64,000 nucleotides of DNA from Gammaproteobacteria bacterium (GCA_012103455.1 WLWT01000001.1:663501-727500), one strand, 5' to 3'; numbered from the stretch's first letter, positions 1-9,363 are shown. A program made the numbers and translations. The notes: generated by a model from the sequence alone, not told the origin.

Positions 1-1036
1 CCTGGGTCATCGCGACTACAGAGTGCTGGAGCGCACTTATGGTGTATTGGCCCAGTCTAGCGGCCCATTCCATCTGCCCGCCGCGCAATACACCGGTTTC
101 GCCAAAGCAAGACGCGGCGGCGGGGCGCTCATAGATTCGTACAGGCGCCCCGTGGCCCGCTCGGTGCGCGTACAGGGGCGTGGCCACGGCGTATTGGTGC
201 GGGCGCGTCCGGTGGCGGCTGAAAATGACCAATGGATCCCGGCGAGCGCCCTCATCATCTTCGATTCATGGCGGCAACAAACGCCATTGTTGGTGGCCGG
301 TGAACCCACTTCTCGCACCATCAGCATAAGCGCGCGCGGCCTCACTGCCGCCCAACTGCCTGCGCTCACCCCGCCGGTGCCCGAGGGGGTGCGGATTTAC
401 CCAGCACCGGCCACTATAGAGACAGTCACGGAGGGCGAAGCGCTGCTAGCGCGGCGCACGCAAACGTTTTCCATCGTGGCCGACCGCGCAGCCACCTTCG
501 TTTTCCCCAAGCTAGTGCTGCCTTGGTGGAACACACGGAGCAACGCAAGACGCACAGTAGCGACTCGCGCACACACACTGATCGCCACCGCCGAAGACAC
601 CGCCGGGCAGGCGCAAACAGCACTTTGGCCAGGGTATCTGGCGGCGGCCGTCTTGTTATCGACCATCGCTATTTGCCTGTGGCGGCTGCCGCTGCCGGCC
701 TCTTGGCGCCGCTTGAGAACACGGTACCGCGCCACCAGGCAGTTCCGCGCTGCCGTGCGCTCGAGCGACGCAAAAGCCGCGCGCGAGGCAGTACTCACAT
801 GGGCGGCAGCCCGCTGCTATGACGACCCGCCATCAACCCTCGCACAAGTGGCTGCGAGCGCCGGCGACGAGTCCACCCGACAAGCCTTATTGGCTTTGAA
901 CGAAGCACTCTATGGCCGGCCCACCGCCGCGAGTTTGAAGCCGTGGCACACCCTTGCATTCAAGCAGCTAAAACAACCGGCTAAACACCGTACAACACGG
1001 GAGAAGAGCGGCGCTTTCTTGCCATCCCTCTATTGA
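1..1036 (+). CDS. batD: BatD-like (oxygen-tolerance) protein, C-terminal part
   Basis: The reading frame is open from the window edge (codons start at base 2), so only about the last 345 residues are present. It begins in a beta-rich stretch (RDYRVLERTYGVLAQSSG, then FHLPAAQYTG) typical of the repeated domains of BatD proteins. One transmembrane helix follows at about residues 212-232 of this piece (LAAAVLLSTIAICLW), then a cytosolic helical tail rich in Arg and Ala. BatD proteins are membrane-anchored periplasmic proteins of the Bat (aerotolerance) operons, and the upstream Bat genes would lie outside the window. The last codons (PSLY then TGA) lie in a tandem repeat shared with the end of the convergent kinase gene. 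The family call rests on overall architecture, not on a diagnostic catalytic motif. Confidence 0.72.
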   Translation, partial: LGHRDYRVLERTYGVLAQSSGPFHLPAAQYTGFAKARRGGGALIDSYRRPVARSVRVQGRGHGVLVRARPVAAENDQWIPASALIIFDSWRQQTPLLVAGEPTSRTISISARGLTAAQLPALTPPVPEGVRIYPAPATIETVTEGEALLARRTQTFSIVADRAATFVFPKLVLPWWNTRSNARRTVATRAHTLIATAEDTAGQAQTALWPGYLAAAVLLSTIAICLWRLPLPASWRRLRTRYRATRQFRAAVRSSDAKAAREAVLTWAAARCYDDPPSTLAQVAASAGDESTRQALLALNEALYGRPTAASLKPWHTLAFKQLKQPAKHRTTREKSGAFLPSLY

Positions 1037-1077
1037 TGGGCCATCCCTCTACTGATGGGCCACCAACTACTGATGGG
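1022..1077. repeat. 19-bp tandem repeat spanning two convergent gene ends
   Basis: Two near-identical 19-bp units (CCATCCCTCTATTGATGGG and the same with C for T) lie at 1022-1040 and 1041-1059. A third diverged 18-bp unit lies at 1060-1077. The first unit contains the stop codon of the BatD-like gene. The third overlaps the last codons and stop of the kinase gene on the other strand. The arrangement looks like slippage or local duplication between two convergent genes; no terminator function is evident. Confidence 0.8.
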
Positions 1078-2683
1078 CCACTAGGGGGAAAATCATGCGA
1101 AATGTGGTTCTAGAGACCTGTGCGACCAATTCAATGCTGCCACCGTGGGCGTTCACCAACGCTTTTACGATGCTAAGACCAAGCCCCGTACCGCCGCGGT
1201 TGCGAGCTGTTGTGAAAAAGGGTTGGAATATCCGCTCAGCGTTTTCCTTGGAAATACCGGCGCCTTCATCCCATACATCGATGACCACCCCAGCGCCTCG
1301 GGGGTCTACCGTGCAGGCGATACCGGCGCGCCCACTCCCATGCTGATGGGCATTGTCCAGCAGCGAAGCCACTATGGACTCCAGGGTAGCGCTGTCGATC
1401 GCAATCCTGCATTCACCCTCGCCCACCTTGAGATCCACGCCGCCGCGTTGCCCGATCCGCTGCAACACGTCCGCCGCATCGCAAACGGCTTTCTCATCGT
1501 GTTGGCCTCCACCGTGTTGGCCTCCGCCGTGCGGGATGGTGTCGGCCCGTGCCAATTCGAGCAGACGCCCCACCAACCGGTTCAAGCGCGCGGCATCCGC
1601 GCCGATGTTCGCGAGGAAACGATCGCGCTCATCGGCTTCCATATCCGGATGGTCCTGTAACAACTCGGCGGCGCCGCGAATCGCAGTGAGCGGCGACTTG
1701 AATTCATGCGAGACGTGGGATGCGAAGGTTCTGATGTACCGCGCTCTGTCTTCGAGATCCGTAGCCATTTCAGCCACCGCTTCAGACAACTGCTCGACTT
1801 CCAACGTCACGGGGTACGCGAGCGGCACAACGGCCCCGGTCTCTCCCCGCAAGGCGCGCCCGGATTGCTGAATGAGCGCACGCACCGGACGGCTGATGGT
1901 CAATGAGGTGAACACTGCAATCAGTAACACCACCATGACCATGGCCACTGCCGCCAGCGTCAATTGATACCGGCGGTGGTAGAGGACTTCTCCCAAAGTC
2001 CGTGGCGTTCTAGACACGAGCACCCCACCGAGCACCCGCCCGTCCTCGACCACAGCAGCCGATACCACCACCCGCAGCTTTGCGCCACGCGAGATAGAGG
2101 TGAAATGGGGCAGCGGTTGTTGCGGTAACCGTTCCCTCAACGTGCTGGTGCCGCGGCCCTCCAAAGTGCTGGCTATCTCAGTCAGGTGCAGCAGACTGGC
2201 CCCTAGCTCTGCCCCCGTGCTAGCAACCACCACGCCCTGATAATCCACCACCCGCACACCGGCCAAGGTAGTTCTCTGCGCGTCTTGCAAGATAGACATG
2301 AGCCGGGCCCCGGCCTCAGCCGCCAAAGCGTCAGCCGGCGGGCCGCTCATCGCATCGGGAACGGGTGGGAGAACCGGGGCACTGGCGAGATCCAGACGCG
2401 CCTCGCGGGGTTGCCAGCGCGGCACCCTATCGCGCGCCACTGGGTTAACCCGCCCGTAACGCGATAAATCCAACTTGGAATCGGCCGCCTGGCGCACCAG
2501 TTCCGCCTTGTATAAGGCCGCGACGAAAGCCGCTTGCGCAATAAGCTCCGCTTCCGTTTGCCGCACCAAGGCACTCTCGTACAGCCGCAGCAAGCCCAAG
2601 CCGGCTAGTGGCAACAACAAGATGACGATATTCACCGTCGCCAAGATGAGGCGAAGCCTCGGACGCGGCCAGGCGCTGGTCAC
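1067..2683 (-). CDS. Membrane-bound sensor histidine kinase
   Basis: This 538-residue two-component sensor autophosphorylates and passes phosphate to its cognate regulator. It has a first transmembrane helix at about 10-32, an extracytoplasmic sensor domain to about 239, a second helix at 240-262, a HAMP linker, and a HisKA box with the phospho-acceptor His326 (HVSHEFKSPL). The ATPase domain follows with N box DNAHQHGSG, G1 DEGAGI, F box FQPFF and G2 GGTGLGLSIV. The GTG start overlaps the stop of the upstream response-regulator gene by four bases, so the two were translationally coupled. That regulator is now split by an IS, so this kinase may be orphaned or poorly expressed. A 15-bp tandem duplication creates the GGGQHGGGQH stretch near residues 388-400. 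The architecture resembles CreC-type kinases, but the stimulus cannot be read from sequence. Confidence 0.93.
   Translation of the reverse strand: MTSAWPRPRLRLILATVNIVILLLPLAGLGLLRLYESALVRQTEAELIAQAAFVAALYKAELVRQAADSKLDLSRYGRVNPVARDRVPRWQPREARLDLASAPVLPPVPDAMSGPPADALAAEAGARLMSILQDAQRTTLAGVRVVDYQGVVVASTGAELGASLLHLTEIASTLEGRGTSTLRERLPQQPLPHFTSISRGAKLRVVVSAAVVEDGRVLGGVLVSRTPRTLGEVLYHRRYQLTLAAVAMVMVVLLIAVFTSLTISRPVRALIQQSGRALRGETGAVVPLAYPVTLEVEQLSEAVAEMATDLEDRARYIRTFASHVSHEFKSPLTAIRGAAELLQDHPDMEADERDRFLANIGADAARLNRLVGRLLELARADTIPHGGGQHGGGQHDEKAVCDAADVLQRIGQRGGVDLKVGEGECRIAIDSATLESIVASLLDNAHQHGSGRAGIACTVDPRGAGVVIDVWDEGAGISKENAERIFQPFFTTARNRGGTGLGLSIVKALVNAHGGSIELVAQVSRTTFRMIFPLVAHQ
1499..1528. repeat. 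15-bp in-frame tandem duplication in the kinase gene
   Basis: Two 15-bp units (GTGTTGGCCTCCACC and GTGTTGGCCTCCGCC) lie side by side. On the minus strand they encode a repeated Gly-rich five-residue unit (GGGQH) between the dimerisation and ATPase domains. The frame is kept. Confidence 0.8.
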
Positions 2684-2980
2684 GGTGTGCTATTGAACTT
2701 GTAACCGAGTCCGTGGACCGTGCGCACCGGATCGATACCCAAGGCCCTGAATTTCCCCCGCAACCGGCGCACATGCGAATCGATAGTGCGATCGCTCACC
2801 ACCCGGTGTCCGACGTAAGCCCGGTCCATCAACTCATCGCGCGAATACACCCGCCCGGGCACTTCCACCAGCGTTCTTAAAATGCCGAACTCGGTGAGGG
2901 TCAGCTCCAATTTGCTGCCGTCAAAACCGACTTCATGCCGCACCCAATCCAATGTGAGCCGGCCGCCTAGCAAAGTCTTA

Positions 2981-3867
2981 GAACCTGTTCAAGATCTGAC
3001 GATTTTGGACATCTGACCTAAACTATTGTTATCCATAGTCATAGCGGCTGCGAAGGCAATGACAGACGAGCGAATCTACCCGAGTGACCTATCTCGCCAA
3101 CAGTTCGAGAAAGTTAGACCGATCCTGGAGGCGGCGCGTCGGCGAACCAAGCCAAGACAACTCGATCTCTATCACGTGTTCAACGCAGTGTTGTACGTGC
3201 TGAAGACCGGCTGCCAATGGCGCATGTTGCCCAACGAGTATCCAAAGTGGCGAAGTGTGCATGAGTATTTCACTATCTGGCGGCAATCGTCCCCAGAAGA
3301 CTCTTGCAGCGCCTTGGACAAGGCGTTAAAAAAATGGGTTGGCGAGGCCCGCGAATCCCAGGGGCGCAGTGGCAAAGCCAGCCTGATCATCGTTGATGCA
3401 CAGAGCGTGAAGAACACAGACAGTGCAAACCACAAAGGTTATGACGCAGGCAAGAAGACTTCTGGTATCAAGCGGCACATAGCTGTGGACACTCAGGGAT
3501 TATTGCACGCTGCTTTTGTGACCACGGCAAATGTCACTGATCGAGCTGGGGCACTGGCCGCACTTGCTGCTCAAGCAGATGGGCGCCTCTCGGAGGTTAG
3601 GTGTGTAGTGGGCGATGGCGGGTACACGGGGATGGCTTTCGCTGGCGAAGTGCTGAGATTAATCGGAGCGAACGTCGAAATTATCAAACGCTCGGACACG
3701 GGTCGTTTTGCCGTCCTCCCGAAGAGGTGGGTTGTCGAGCGAACCTTCTCATGGTTTGAGAAAAACCGCCGGTTGTGGAAAAACTGTGAGCGGCTAATCG
3801 AAAGCTCGTTGGGCATGATGCTACTTGCAAATATTGCGCTGTTGCTTCGGAGATCTTGAACAGGCTC
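2981..3867 (+). mobile_element. IS5-family insertion sequence, 887 bp, with TTA target duplication
   Basis: The element has terminal inverted repeats GAACCTGTTCAAGATCT (left) and GAGCCTGTTCAAGATCT (right, read inward), bounded on both sides by TTA at 2978-2980 and 3868-3870. A three-base TNA duplication and a length near 0.9 kb fit the IS1031-like branch of the IS5 family. It carries one intact transposase gene. The clean target duplication shows simple insertion into the response-regulator gene. Confidence 0.92.
3059..3859 (+). CDS. IS5-family DDE transposase
   Basis: This transposase of about 266 residues has the IS5-type N-terminal domain (LDLYHVFNAVLYVLKTGCQWRMLP, in parts) followed by the catalytic DDE core. 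The first Asp lies in IIVDAQSVKNT, the second in VVGDGGYTG, and the Glu is followed by the Y-(2)-R-(3)-E-(6)-K-like segment VVERTFSWFEKNRRLWK. The frame is open from 3026 (TTG), but ATG at 3059 gives the usual family N-terminus (MTDERIYPSDLSRQQFE). It is full length with no frameshift, so the element may still be mobile. The stop lies inside the right inverted repeat. Confidence 0.93.
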   Translation: MTDERIYPSDLSRQQFEKVRPILEAARRRTKPRQLDLYHVFNAVLYVLKTGCQWRMLPNEYPKWRSVHEYFTIWRQSSPEDSCSALDKALKKWVGEARESQGRSGKASLIIVDAQSVKNTDSANHKGYDAGKKTSGIKRHIAVDTQGLLHAAFVTTANVTDRAGALAALAAQADGRLSEVRCVVGDGGYTGMAFAGEVLRLIGANVEIIKRSDTGRFAVLPKRWVVERTFSWFEKNRRLWKNCERLIESSLGMMLLANIALLLRRS

Positions 3868-4349
3868 TTAGGGGGAGCCGGCTTATTCGACGCCGCAGCC
3901 TGCGGCGCAGCCCCGGCCGCCGGGATGGCACGCCGCAATACCGCCCGTACCCGCGCCACCAACTCCCTAGGACTGAAAGGTTTGCTGATGTAGTCATCGC
4001 CGCCCAACTCCAAGCCGATGATGCGGTCGATCGCGTCATCTTTGGACGTGAGGAACACGATGGGCGTGTCCGCGCGCTTTCTAATTTCCCGGCACACCTG
4101 CGTCCCATCCAACTCGGGCATCAAGATATCCAACACCACGAGATCGGGGCGGTGCTCGTCGAACATAGCCAACACTTCCTTGCCGTTCGATGCTTGCAAC
4201 GTATCGAAGCCCTGTTTGCGCAGCGCGAAAGCCACCACCTCACGAATATGTGGATCATCATCGGCTACCAACACCGTACTCACGGGATTCACCCTCTCTC
4301 GCGTTACCACGACGCCGGCCATCATACTATTGCTCTTCGCACTGGCCGC

Positions 4350-5870
4350 TCACTTAGAAACTCGCTCTTTTAAGCTGTCTGTCCATTGGCGCTTCACCGA
4401 TAAAGCAAGCGAGCGAGACCGGTTGAACCCGCGCCAGTCCGGGGCTGCATAGCTAGCGAAATCGCTACCGGAATCCACCAATTCGGCGAGCCAGATCCGC
4501 CGCCTGGCTGGAGTGGCACCAGCCAAGCTTTGGTCGATAGCGGGGACTGCATCCGCGCTCAAACTGCGCAGGTATGCCAGATCCAGTGAACTCGGCCCCT
4601 GTGAATTCAGCCCCGTGGCCCGCGCGATATTAGTGCGGGCGATGATGGCATCGGGATTGATCACTTGCAGTGTGAACACAACACCCAAGCCCGCGATTAA
4701 AGCAGATACCAAAAACCGCTCGCCCCGGCCACCCAGCGCGGTAACACAAAGACAGCCGAAGACGGCCGCTATCCACAGCATAAAAGCGCTTGCGTAAAAG
4801 CGCAGCTCGGTCAATCCAAAAGCCTGCGTATACAGGTACATCCGATCGGCGGCGGAGCATTGAATCACCATCACCGCCGCTATCATCAAGCCGAGTAACG
4901 CCCGGATAATGCGGCGCACTTTGTGGGCATGGGCTTGCCCTAACCAACTGGCCATCAACAACACCGGAACGACCAGCACGGATAAAGCGGCGAGTTCGAA
5001 AAAGCCCCTGCGCGCGTATTGCGCGTAGGTGAGATCGGTGACCGCGCGCAGCAATGCTTCACCGCCGAAGAAATAAGTCGATTGAATGGCGATATAGGTG
5101 ATGAATAAACCATCGAGCAACACCAGGACAGTGATCAGCTCGACGACGCCGGTTGACGGCGCCACCTGCCGACAATGACGCGAGTGCACGTCCTGGTGCA
5201 ACACCCCGATACGAAGAACGGCCGCCGCTATGGCACCGCAGATCACAAAAGCAACGGCGAAAATGCCAGCGCGCTCTACATCCCACGGGAACAACTGAGC
5301 GGCGAATGTTTCGAAGCGGACATCGGCGGACGTTAACAACCATCCGAACACGAGCAGCAGCGGGGCGGCGAATAGCAAACCTCTAAGCGCACCGGCCGCC
5401 ACCGCCAACTGTTCCGAACTACTGTGCATTGCCCGATTCACATCATCACAAAACAGCCGCGGCCCGCTCATAACCGCGCCGCGCGCGGCCAACGGTAAGA
5501 TGCGCAACGCACTCATGATGGAAACACAAGACAAAGAACCCAACGCGCACTTCAGATAAGCGAGGTACGCGGTGATACCCAAAGCGAGCAGAGCCAGCCA
5601 GATGAGAACAGTTGAATCCCTGAGCGAAAACACACTACTCCAGATGAGCGAGGCGAGAATCAACAGCCAATCGATCGCATCCAGCGTGTGCCCGCTACGC
5701 AGCCGCAGCGCGGCTAGGGCGCCGATCACGGCGCAGCCGTACAACGTGATATTGGCGCCGAAGAACACGCCATCGAACAAGACGCCGCCCAGTATCGCCA
5801 ATGCCCCGACGGCCAAAACCACCAAAGGCTGCGCAGCACCGCGCAGCACCGGTTTTGTTTGCAACGTCAT
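4350..5870 (-). CDS. Polytopic membrane protein, DUF4173/DUF4153-like
   Basis: This 506-residue integral membrane protein has roughly ten to twelve hydrophobic helices. The central YAQYARRGFFELAALSVLV segment is the characteristic motif of the DUF4173 family. A soluble C-terminal region (about 430-506) includes LDLAYLRSLSADAVPAI, a pattern often seen at the end of these proteins. ATG at 5870 was chosen because AGGAAA lies just upstream; the frame could run on to 6131, but that extension is not protein-like. It lies upstream of, and co-directional with, the disrupted response regulator and kinase, separated by 66 bases from the regulator start, so the system may once have controlled it or been co-transcribed with it. 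No biochemical function is established for the family. Confidence 0.75.
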   Translation of the reverse strand: MTLQTKPVLRGAAQPLVVLAVGALAILGGVLFDGVFFGANITLYGCAVIGALAALRLRSGHTLDAIDWLLILASLIWSSVFSLRDSTVLIWLALLALGITAYLAYLKCALGSLSCVSIMSALRILPLAARGAVMSGPRLFCDDVNRAMHSSSEQLAVAAGALRGLLFAAPLLLVFGWLLTSADVRFETFAAQLFPWDVERAGIFAVAFVICGAIAAAVLRIGVLHQDVHSRHCRQVAPSTGVVELITVLVLLDGLFITYIAIQSTYFFGGEALLRAVTDLTYAQYARRGFFELAALSVLVVPVLLMASWLGQAHAHKVRRIIRALLGLMIAAVMVIQCSAADRMYLYTQAFGLTELRFYASAFMLWIAAVFGCLCVTALGGRGERFLVSALIAGLGVVFTLQVINPDAIIARTNIARATGLNSQGPSSLDLAYLRSLSADAVPAIDQSLAGATPARRRIWLAELVDSGSDFASYAAPDWRGFNRSRSLALSVKRQWTDSLKERVSK

Positions 5871-5975
5871 CGATTTTTCCTCAGCCAGGTGGCGATTGCG
5901 CCATGTGACGGTGGAAAAACAATGACGCCAGCGTGTGACGTCCAGGGGGAGAAGATAAGGCGGTTCTTCGTCAAT

Positions 5976-5994
5976 ATGTGCAGAATTTGCACAT
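5976..5994. promoter_or_regulatory. 19-bp palindrome in a divergent intergenic region, candidate operator
   Basis: ATGTGCA and its exact inverse TGCACAT are separated by GAATT. The site lies between the divergently transcribed membrane-protein gene (start 5870) and the flavin monooxygenase gene (start 6120), about 125 bases upstream of the latter. Perfect symmetry in a divergent promoter region suggests a dimeric regulator. No regulator gene is adjacent. Confidence 0.4.
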
Positions 5995-6119
5995 GCTTTC
6001 CTCAGCCGGCCAAGGCGCACCGCCTGCGCCCAGCCGCCTTGTGCCAAAATGTGCGGCGTTACGATGTGCGGGCAGCCACTACTGACCGTTAATTCTTCTA
6101 ATGCTTCGGAGTCCCGACT

Positions 6120-7763
6120 GTGTCTGAACACCCGACAACCCTACCCCCCGAACTGGACGTGTTAGTGGTCGGGGCCGGCTTCTCCGGCCTCTACCTGCTC
6201 CACCGCTTGCGCAAAATCGGACTGACGGCCAGAGCCGTGGAAGCCGGTAGCGGTGTAGGCGGCACCTGGTATTGGAACCGCTACCCAGGGGCGCGCTGCG
6301 ATGTGGAAAGCATGCAGTACTCCTATTCCGTATTCGAAGGGCTTGAACAGGACTGGGAGTGGAGTGAATTATTCTCCGCGCAACCGGAAATCTTGCGCTA
6401 CGCCAACCACGTCGCCAACCGCTACGGCTTGCGCCGCGACATTCAGCTCGATACCCGGGTGACGGCCACCCGTTTCGATGAGACCGCTGGCCGTTGGACC
6501 GTGACCACGCAGGCGGGCGAAGTCACCTCGGCGCGCTTCGTAGTGATGGCCACGGGCTGTCTATCCACCGCCAGAACGCCTGACTTTACGGGCATGGATG
6601 ACTACCGGGGCAATACCTATCACACCGGCCATTGGCCACATGAGCCGGTGGACTTCAGCGGCCAGCGGGTGGCCATCATCGGCACCGGCTCATCGGCCAT
6701 TCAGGCGCTCCCGGTCATCGCCGGGCAAGCCGCCCACGTCACCGTCTTCCAACGCACACCCAATTATTCGATCCCATCGCGCAACGGGCCGATGCCGGCC
6801 GACTATGCGGCGGATTGGAAGAACCACTATGCCAAGCGCCGGCAACAAGCGCGCCATTCGCGCAACGGTCTCGTGGTCAAGGGTAACGATGCGAGCGCCA
6901 TGGCCGTGTCCCCCGAGCAGCGGCAGACGGCCTACGAAGAGTACTGGCACCTGGGCGGCACGCAATTCATGGCGGCGTTCAATGATCTCATCTTCGATGC
7001 CGAGGCCAACGAGAGTGCCGCCGAATTCGTGCGCAACCAGATACGCACAACAGTAAACGATCCCACGGTGGCGGAGCTGCTGGCGCCCAAAGACTATCCC
7101 ATAGGCACCAAACGCATCTGCGTCGATAGCCACTACTTCGAGACATTCAACCGGGACAATGTGGCCCTGGTCGATATACGGCATCGGCCCATCGAAGGGC
7201 TGACTACAGAAGGGCTGGTCGCCGATGGCACTGACTACGCATTCGACGCCATCGTCTTCGCCACCGGCTTCGATGCCATGACCGGCACATTAGCGGCCAT
7301 CGATATACGCGGGCGCGCTCATCAAGCACTGGTGGACAAATGGGAAGCGGGGCCGCGCACCTATCTGGGTCTTACCTCGCACGGCTTTCCCAACCTGTTC
7401 ATGATCACAGGTCCGGGCAGTCCCTCCGTGCTCAGCAATATGATGGTGTCCATCGAGCAACACGTGGATTGGGTGACCGATCTCCTGGCGCACATGAAAC
7501 ACCACGGGCTAGACACGGTGGACGCGACCTTGCCGGCGGAGGACGATTGGGTGGAACACGTCAACGTGGTGGCCCATAAAACCCTTTATCCACGGGCCGC
7601 TTCTTGGTATATGGGCGCTAACATCCCTGGCAAACCCAGGCTCTTCTTGCCGTACATCGGTGGCGTGGGCGCCTACCGGGAACGCTGCGATGCCGCCGCC
7701 GCCAGCGGCTATGAGGGATTCGAATTCGAGACCAAGAACTCGCAAACCCAGTCGGCGGCCTGA
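6120..7763 (+). CDS. Baeyer-Villiger-type flavin monooxygenase
   Basis: This 547-residue FAD- and NADPH-dependent monooxygenase inserts oxygen next to a ketone or oxidises a related substrate. The first Rossmann motif GAGFSG is at residues 18-23 (FAD) and a second one, GTGSSA, is near 188 (NADPH). The Baeyer-Villiger fingerprint is present near 160-172 as YRGNTYHTGHWP. The length matches cyclohexanone/phenylacetone monooxygenase relatives. Translation starts at GTG 6120, with CGGAG a few bases upstream. The gene stands alone, diverging from the membrane protein across a region with a perfect palindrome. Substrate cannot be inferred; cyclic ketones, steroids or aryl ketones are all possible in the family. 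Confidence 0.9.
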   Translation: MSEHPTTLPPELDVLVVGAGFSGLYLLHRLRKIGLTARAVEAGSGVGGTWYWNRYPGARCDVESMQYSYSVFEGLEQDWEWSELFSAQPEILRYANHVANRYGLRRDIQLDTRVTATRFDETAGRWTVTTQAGEVTSARFVVMATGCLSTARTPDFTGMDDYRGNTYHTGHWPHEPVDFSGQRVAIIGTGSSAIQALPVIAGQAAHVTVFQRTPNYSIPSRNGPMPADYAADWKNHYAKRRQQARHSRNGLVVKGNDASAMAVSPEQRQTAYEEYWHLGGTQFMAAFNDLIFDAEANESAAEFVRNQIRTTVNDPTVAELLAPKDYPIGTKRICVDSHYFETFNRDNVALVDIRHRPIEGLTTEGLVADGTDYAFDAIVFATGFDAMTGTLAAIDIRGRAHQALVDKWEAGPRTYLGLTSHGFPNLFMITGPGSPSVLSNMMVSIEQHVDWVTDLLAHMKHHGLDTVDATLPAEDDWVEHVNVVAHKTLYPRAASWYMGANIPGKPRLFLPYIGGVGAYRERCDAAAASGYEGFEFETKNSQTQSAA

Positions 7764-7910
7764 TGAAAAGTTCTAAGTATGGACGGCGTATACGGCCAAC
7801 CCAGCACCGCGGCACGGCCGTCTCGGCTGGAGCGCAAAAGACATTTTGGAGTAATTGGACGGGAAGAAGCACCTGCGCCGCAAGCACGATCAAGCACCAT
7901 TGGTGACACC

Positions 7911-8243
7911 ATGAGCGAACACTCAGCCGATGAGGACGACGAACTTCTTCGGGCAAAACTGGTCACTGAAACGGCGCGCATTCCGTGGGCCGATCTGCAA
8001 CGGTTTTTCGCCGCCGGGAAGACCATACATATAGAAGCGAACCAAGATCTCATCGACATCGCCTTCATCACCGCAAAAGACGACGGTGTTCGGCTGCAAG
8101 AATTGATGACAGCCAATGCGGTGCATCCAGTTGCCGGCGATACGGCACGGTGCTGGTACGAAGCGAAGGCGGAAGTTTGGGCGGTAATCGTACGTCCGTG
8201 GGTGCTGGTGCAAGAAGTGGAGTCTGCCGCCCCGGCGAGCTGA
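7911..8243 (+). CDS. DUF2288 family protein
   Basis: A small acidic protein of 110 residues. The segments AKLVTETARIPWADLQRFFA and AEVWAVIVRPWVLVQEVE match the two ends of the DUF2288 family, which has no known function. ATG at 7911 follows GGTGA; an upstream in-frame start at 7779 would add 44 residues that are not family-like. A diverged fragment of a second copy lies at 14474-14674. A MITE sits 11 bases after the stop codon. Confidence 0.8.
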   Translation: MSEHSADEDDELLRAKLVTETARIPWADLQRFFAAGKTIHIEANQDLIDIAFITAKDDGVRLQELMTANAVHPVAGDTARCWYEAKAEVWAVIVRPWVLVQEVESAAPAS

Positions 8244-8254
8244 TAGTGTCTAAC

Positions 8255-8394
8255 GGGCACCTCTAAAAATGCACTTTTTCCGCGATTGCGGCGTCAGTTC
8301 CGTGCTCCAATCCTGAGGTATCATCTATACACTGCGGTTCTGCGCGCGGTGCTTCCTTGCACTCACGAAAAAATGACTATTTTTAGAGCTGCCC
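8255..8394 (+). mobile_element. 140-bp MITE, copy 1
   Basis: The element has ends GGGCACCTCTAAAAAT and (read inward) GGGCAGCTCTAAAAAT, with a core containing GCACTTTTTCCGCGATTGCG and GGTGCTTCCTTGCACTC. It contains no gene. The same 140-bp unit occurs at 21417-21556 (inverted) and 42904-43043, and half of it at 26356-26427. The IS91-type transposase fragment begins immediately after it. No clear target duplication is visible. Confidence 0.88.
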
Positions 8395-9363
8395 TTAATT
8401 CAACGCTTCGGTAGCGCACTGAACCTGAATGTCCATTTTCATAGGCTGTTTCTTGACGGTGTTTATGCCCAAGATCCCACCGGCAGGATGCGCTTTCACC
8501 GGGTGAAGGTACCCACTCAAGAAGAACGGCTCGCTTTAACCAACATGTTGAGTCAGCGTGTTGCCCGCTTCCTTGAGAGGAGAGGATTGCTTGACCGCGA
8601 TGCCGAAAACAGCTACCGGGTGTTCGAACAGCAAGAAGAGGATGCGATGGAGCAACGGTTCGGCCACTCGATTACATACCGCATTGCCATGGGGCCGCAT
8701 CAGGGGCGCAAGGTGTTCACCTTGCAAACTGTGCCGCCGCGTGCCGACCCCAATGAGGTGGGGCAGGCGGCCAAGGTGGCCAGTTTCTCATGGCATGCAG
8801 GCGTGGTGGCTGAACCTCACCCACGAGACAAGCTTGAGCGGCTGTGTCGATATATCAGCAGGCCCGCCGTGTCGGAGCAGCGTCTGGCATTGACCGCCAA
8901 TGGCAAAGTTCGATACCCGCTCAAGACGCCCTACCGGGATGGCACCACCCATGTGATCCTCGAACCTCTGGATTGTATTGCCCGTCTGGCCGCCCTGGTG
9001 TCCAAACCGCGCGTCAACCTAACACGCTTTGCCGGTGGGTTCGCGCCCAACAGTCAACACCGAGCTTTGGTCACACCGGCAAAGCGGGCAAAGGGGAAGA
9101 AAGCTGGGGGATTCGTTGAACCGCAAAGCGTTGTCGAGCGTCGAGCCGCTATGACCTGGGCACAACGATTAAGACGGGTATTCAATATCGATATTGAAAC
9201 CTGTGAGCACTGGGCTGGCCAAGTCAAGGTGAGCGCCAATATTGAAGCTCCGGTAGGAATCAAAAAGAGTCTTGAGCACCTAAAGAACAAAGCCAGTACC
9301 AATGAACCCGGAGCGTTACCTGAGAATCGGGCACCAGCACAACTGGAACTTAGCCCATCCTAA
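8395..9363 (+). pseudogene. IS91-family (HUH/Y2) transposase, N-terminally truncated
   Basis: The frame is open from the MITE boundary: LIQRFGSALNLNVHFHRLFL, then DGVYAQDPTG. The HFH pair is the metal-binding HUH motif of IS91-like transposases, and the later LCRYISRP segment holds the conserved Tyr. The RYPLKTPYRDGTTHVILEPL and RVNLTRFAGGFAPN segments are characteristic of the C-terminal half. A full protein needs roughly 100 more N-terminal residues (zinc-binding region), which are missing exactly at the MITE edge. The first in-frame ATG is 8488, but it starts inside the domain. Presumably inactive. Confidence 0.88.

Larger units (their letters stand above)
2680..4283 (-). pseudogene. OmpR/PhoB-type response regulator, split by an IS5-family element
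   Basis: The N-terminal part (4283 down to 3868) is a receiver domain with acidic pocket ADDD, phospho-acceptor Asp in VVLDILMPELDG, and the FLTSKDD and ISKPFSPREL motifs. The C-terminal part (2977 down to 2680) is a winged-helix DNA-binding domain (LTLTEFGILRTLVE, DRTIDSHVRRLRGKF, VRTVHGLGYKF). The IS at 2981-3867 lies between them, flanked by a TTA duplication. Removing the IS and one TTA joins the parts in frame (APPK-TLLGGRLTLDW) into a 237-residue protein. As it stands, the first part runs into the IS. A GTG at 4283 with AGAGAGG about nine bases upstream is the most plausible start; further in-frame starts reach 4325. The gene is coupled to the kinase downstream, so both functions are probably impaired. 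Confidence 0.9.

Noticed and set aside
4326..4349. Longer starts for the response regulator and the membrane protein
   Set aside because: The N-terminal extensions that would reach 4325 and 6131 lack family similarity; ribosome-site positions support the shorter starts.
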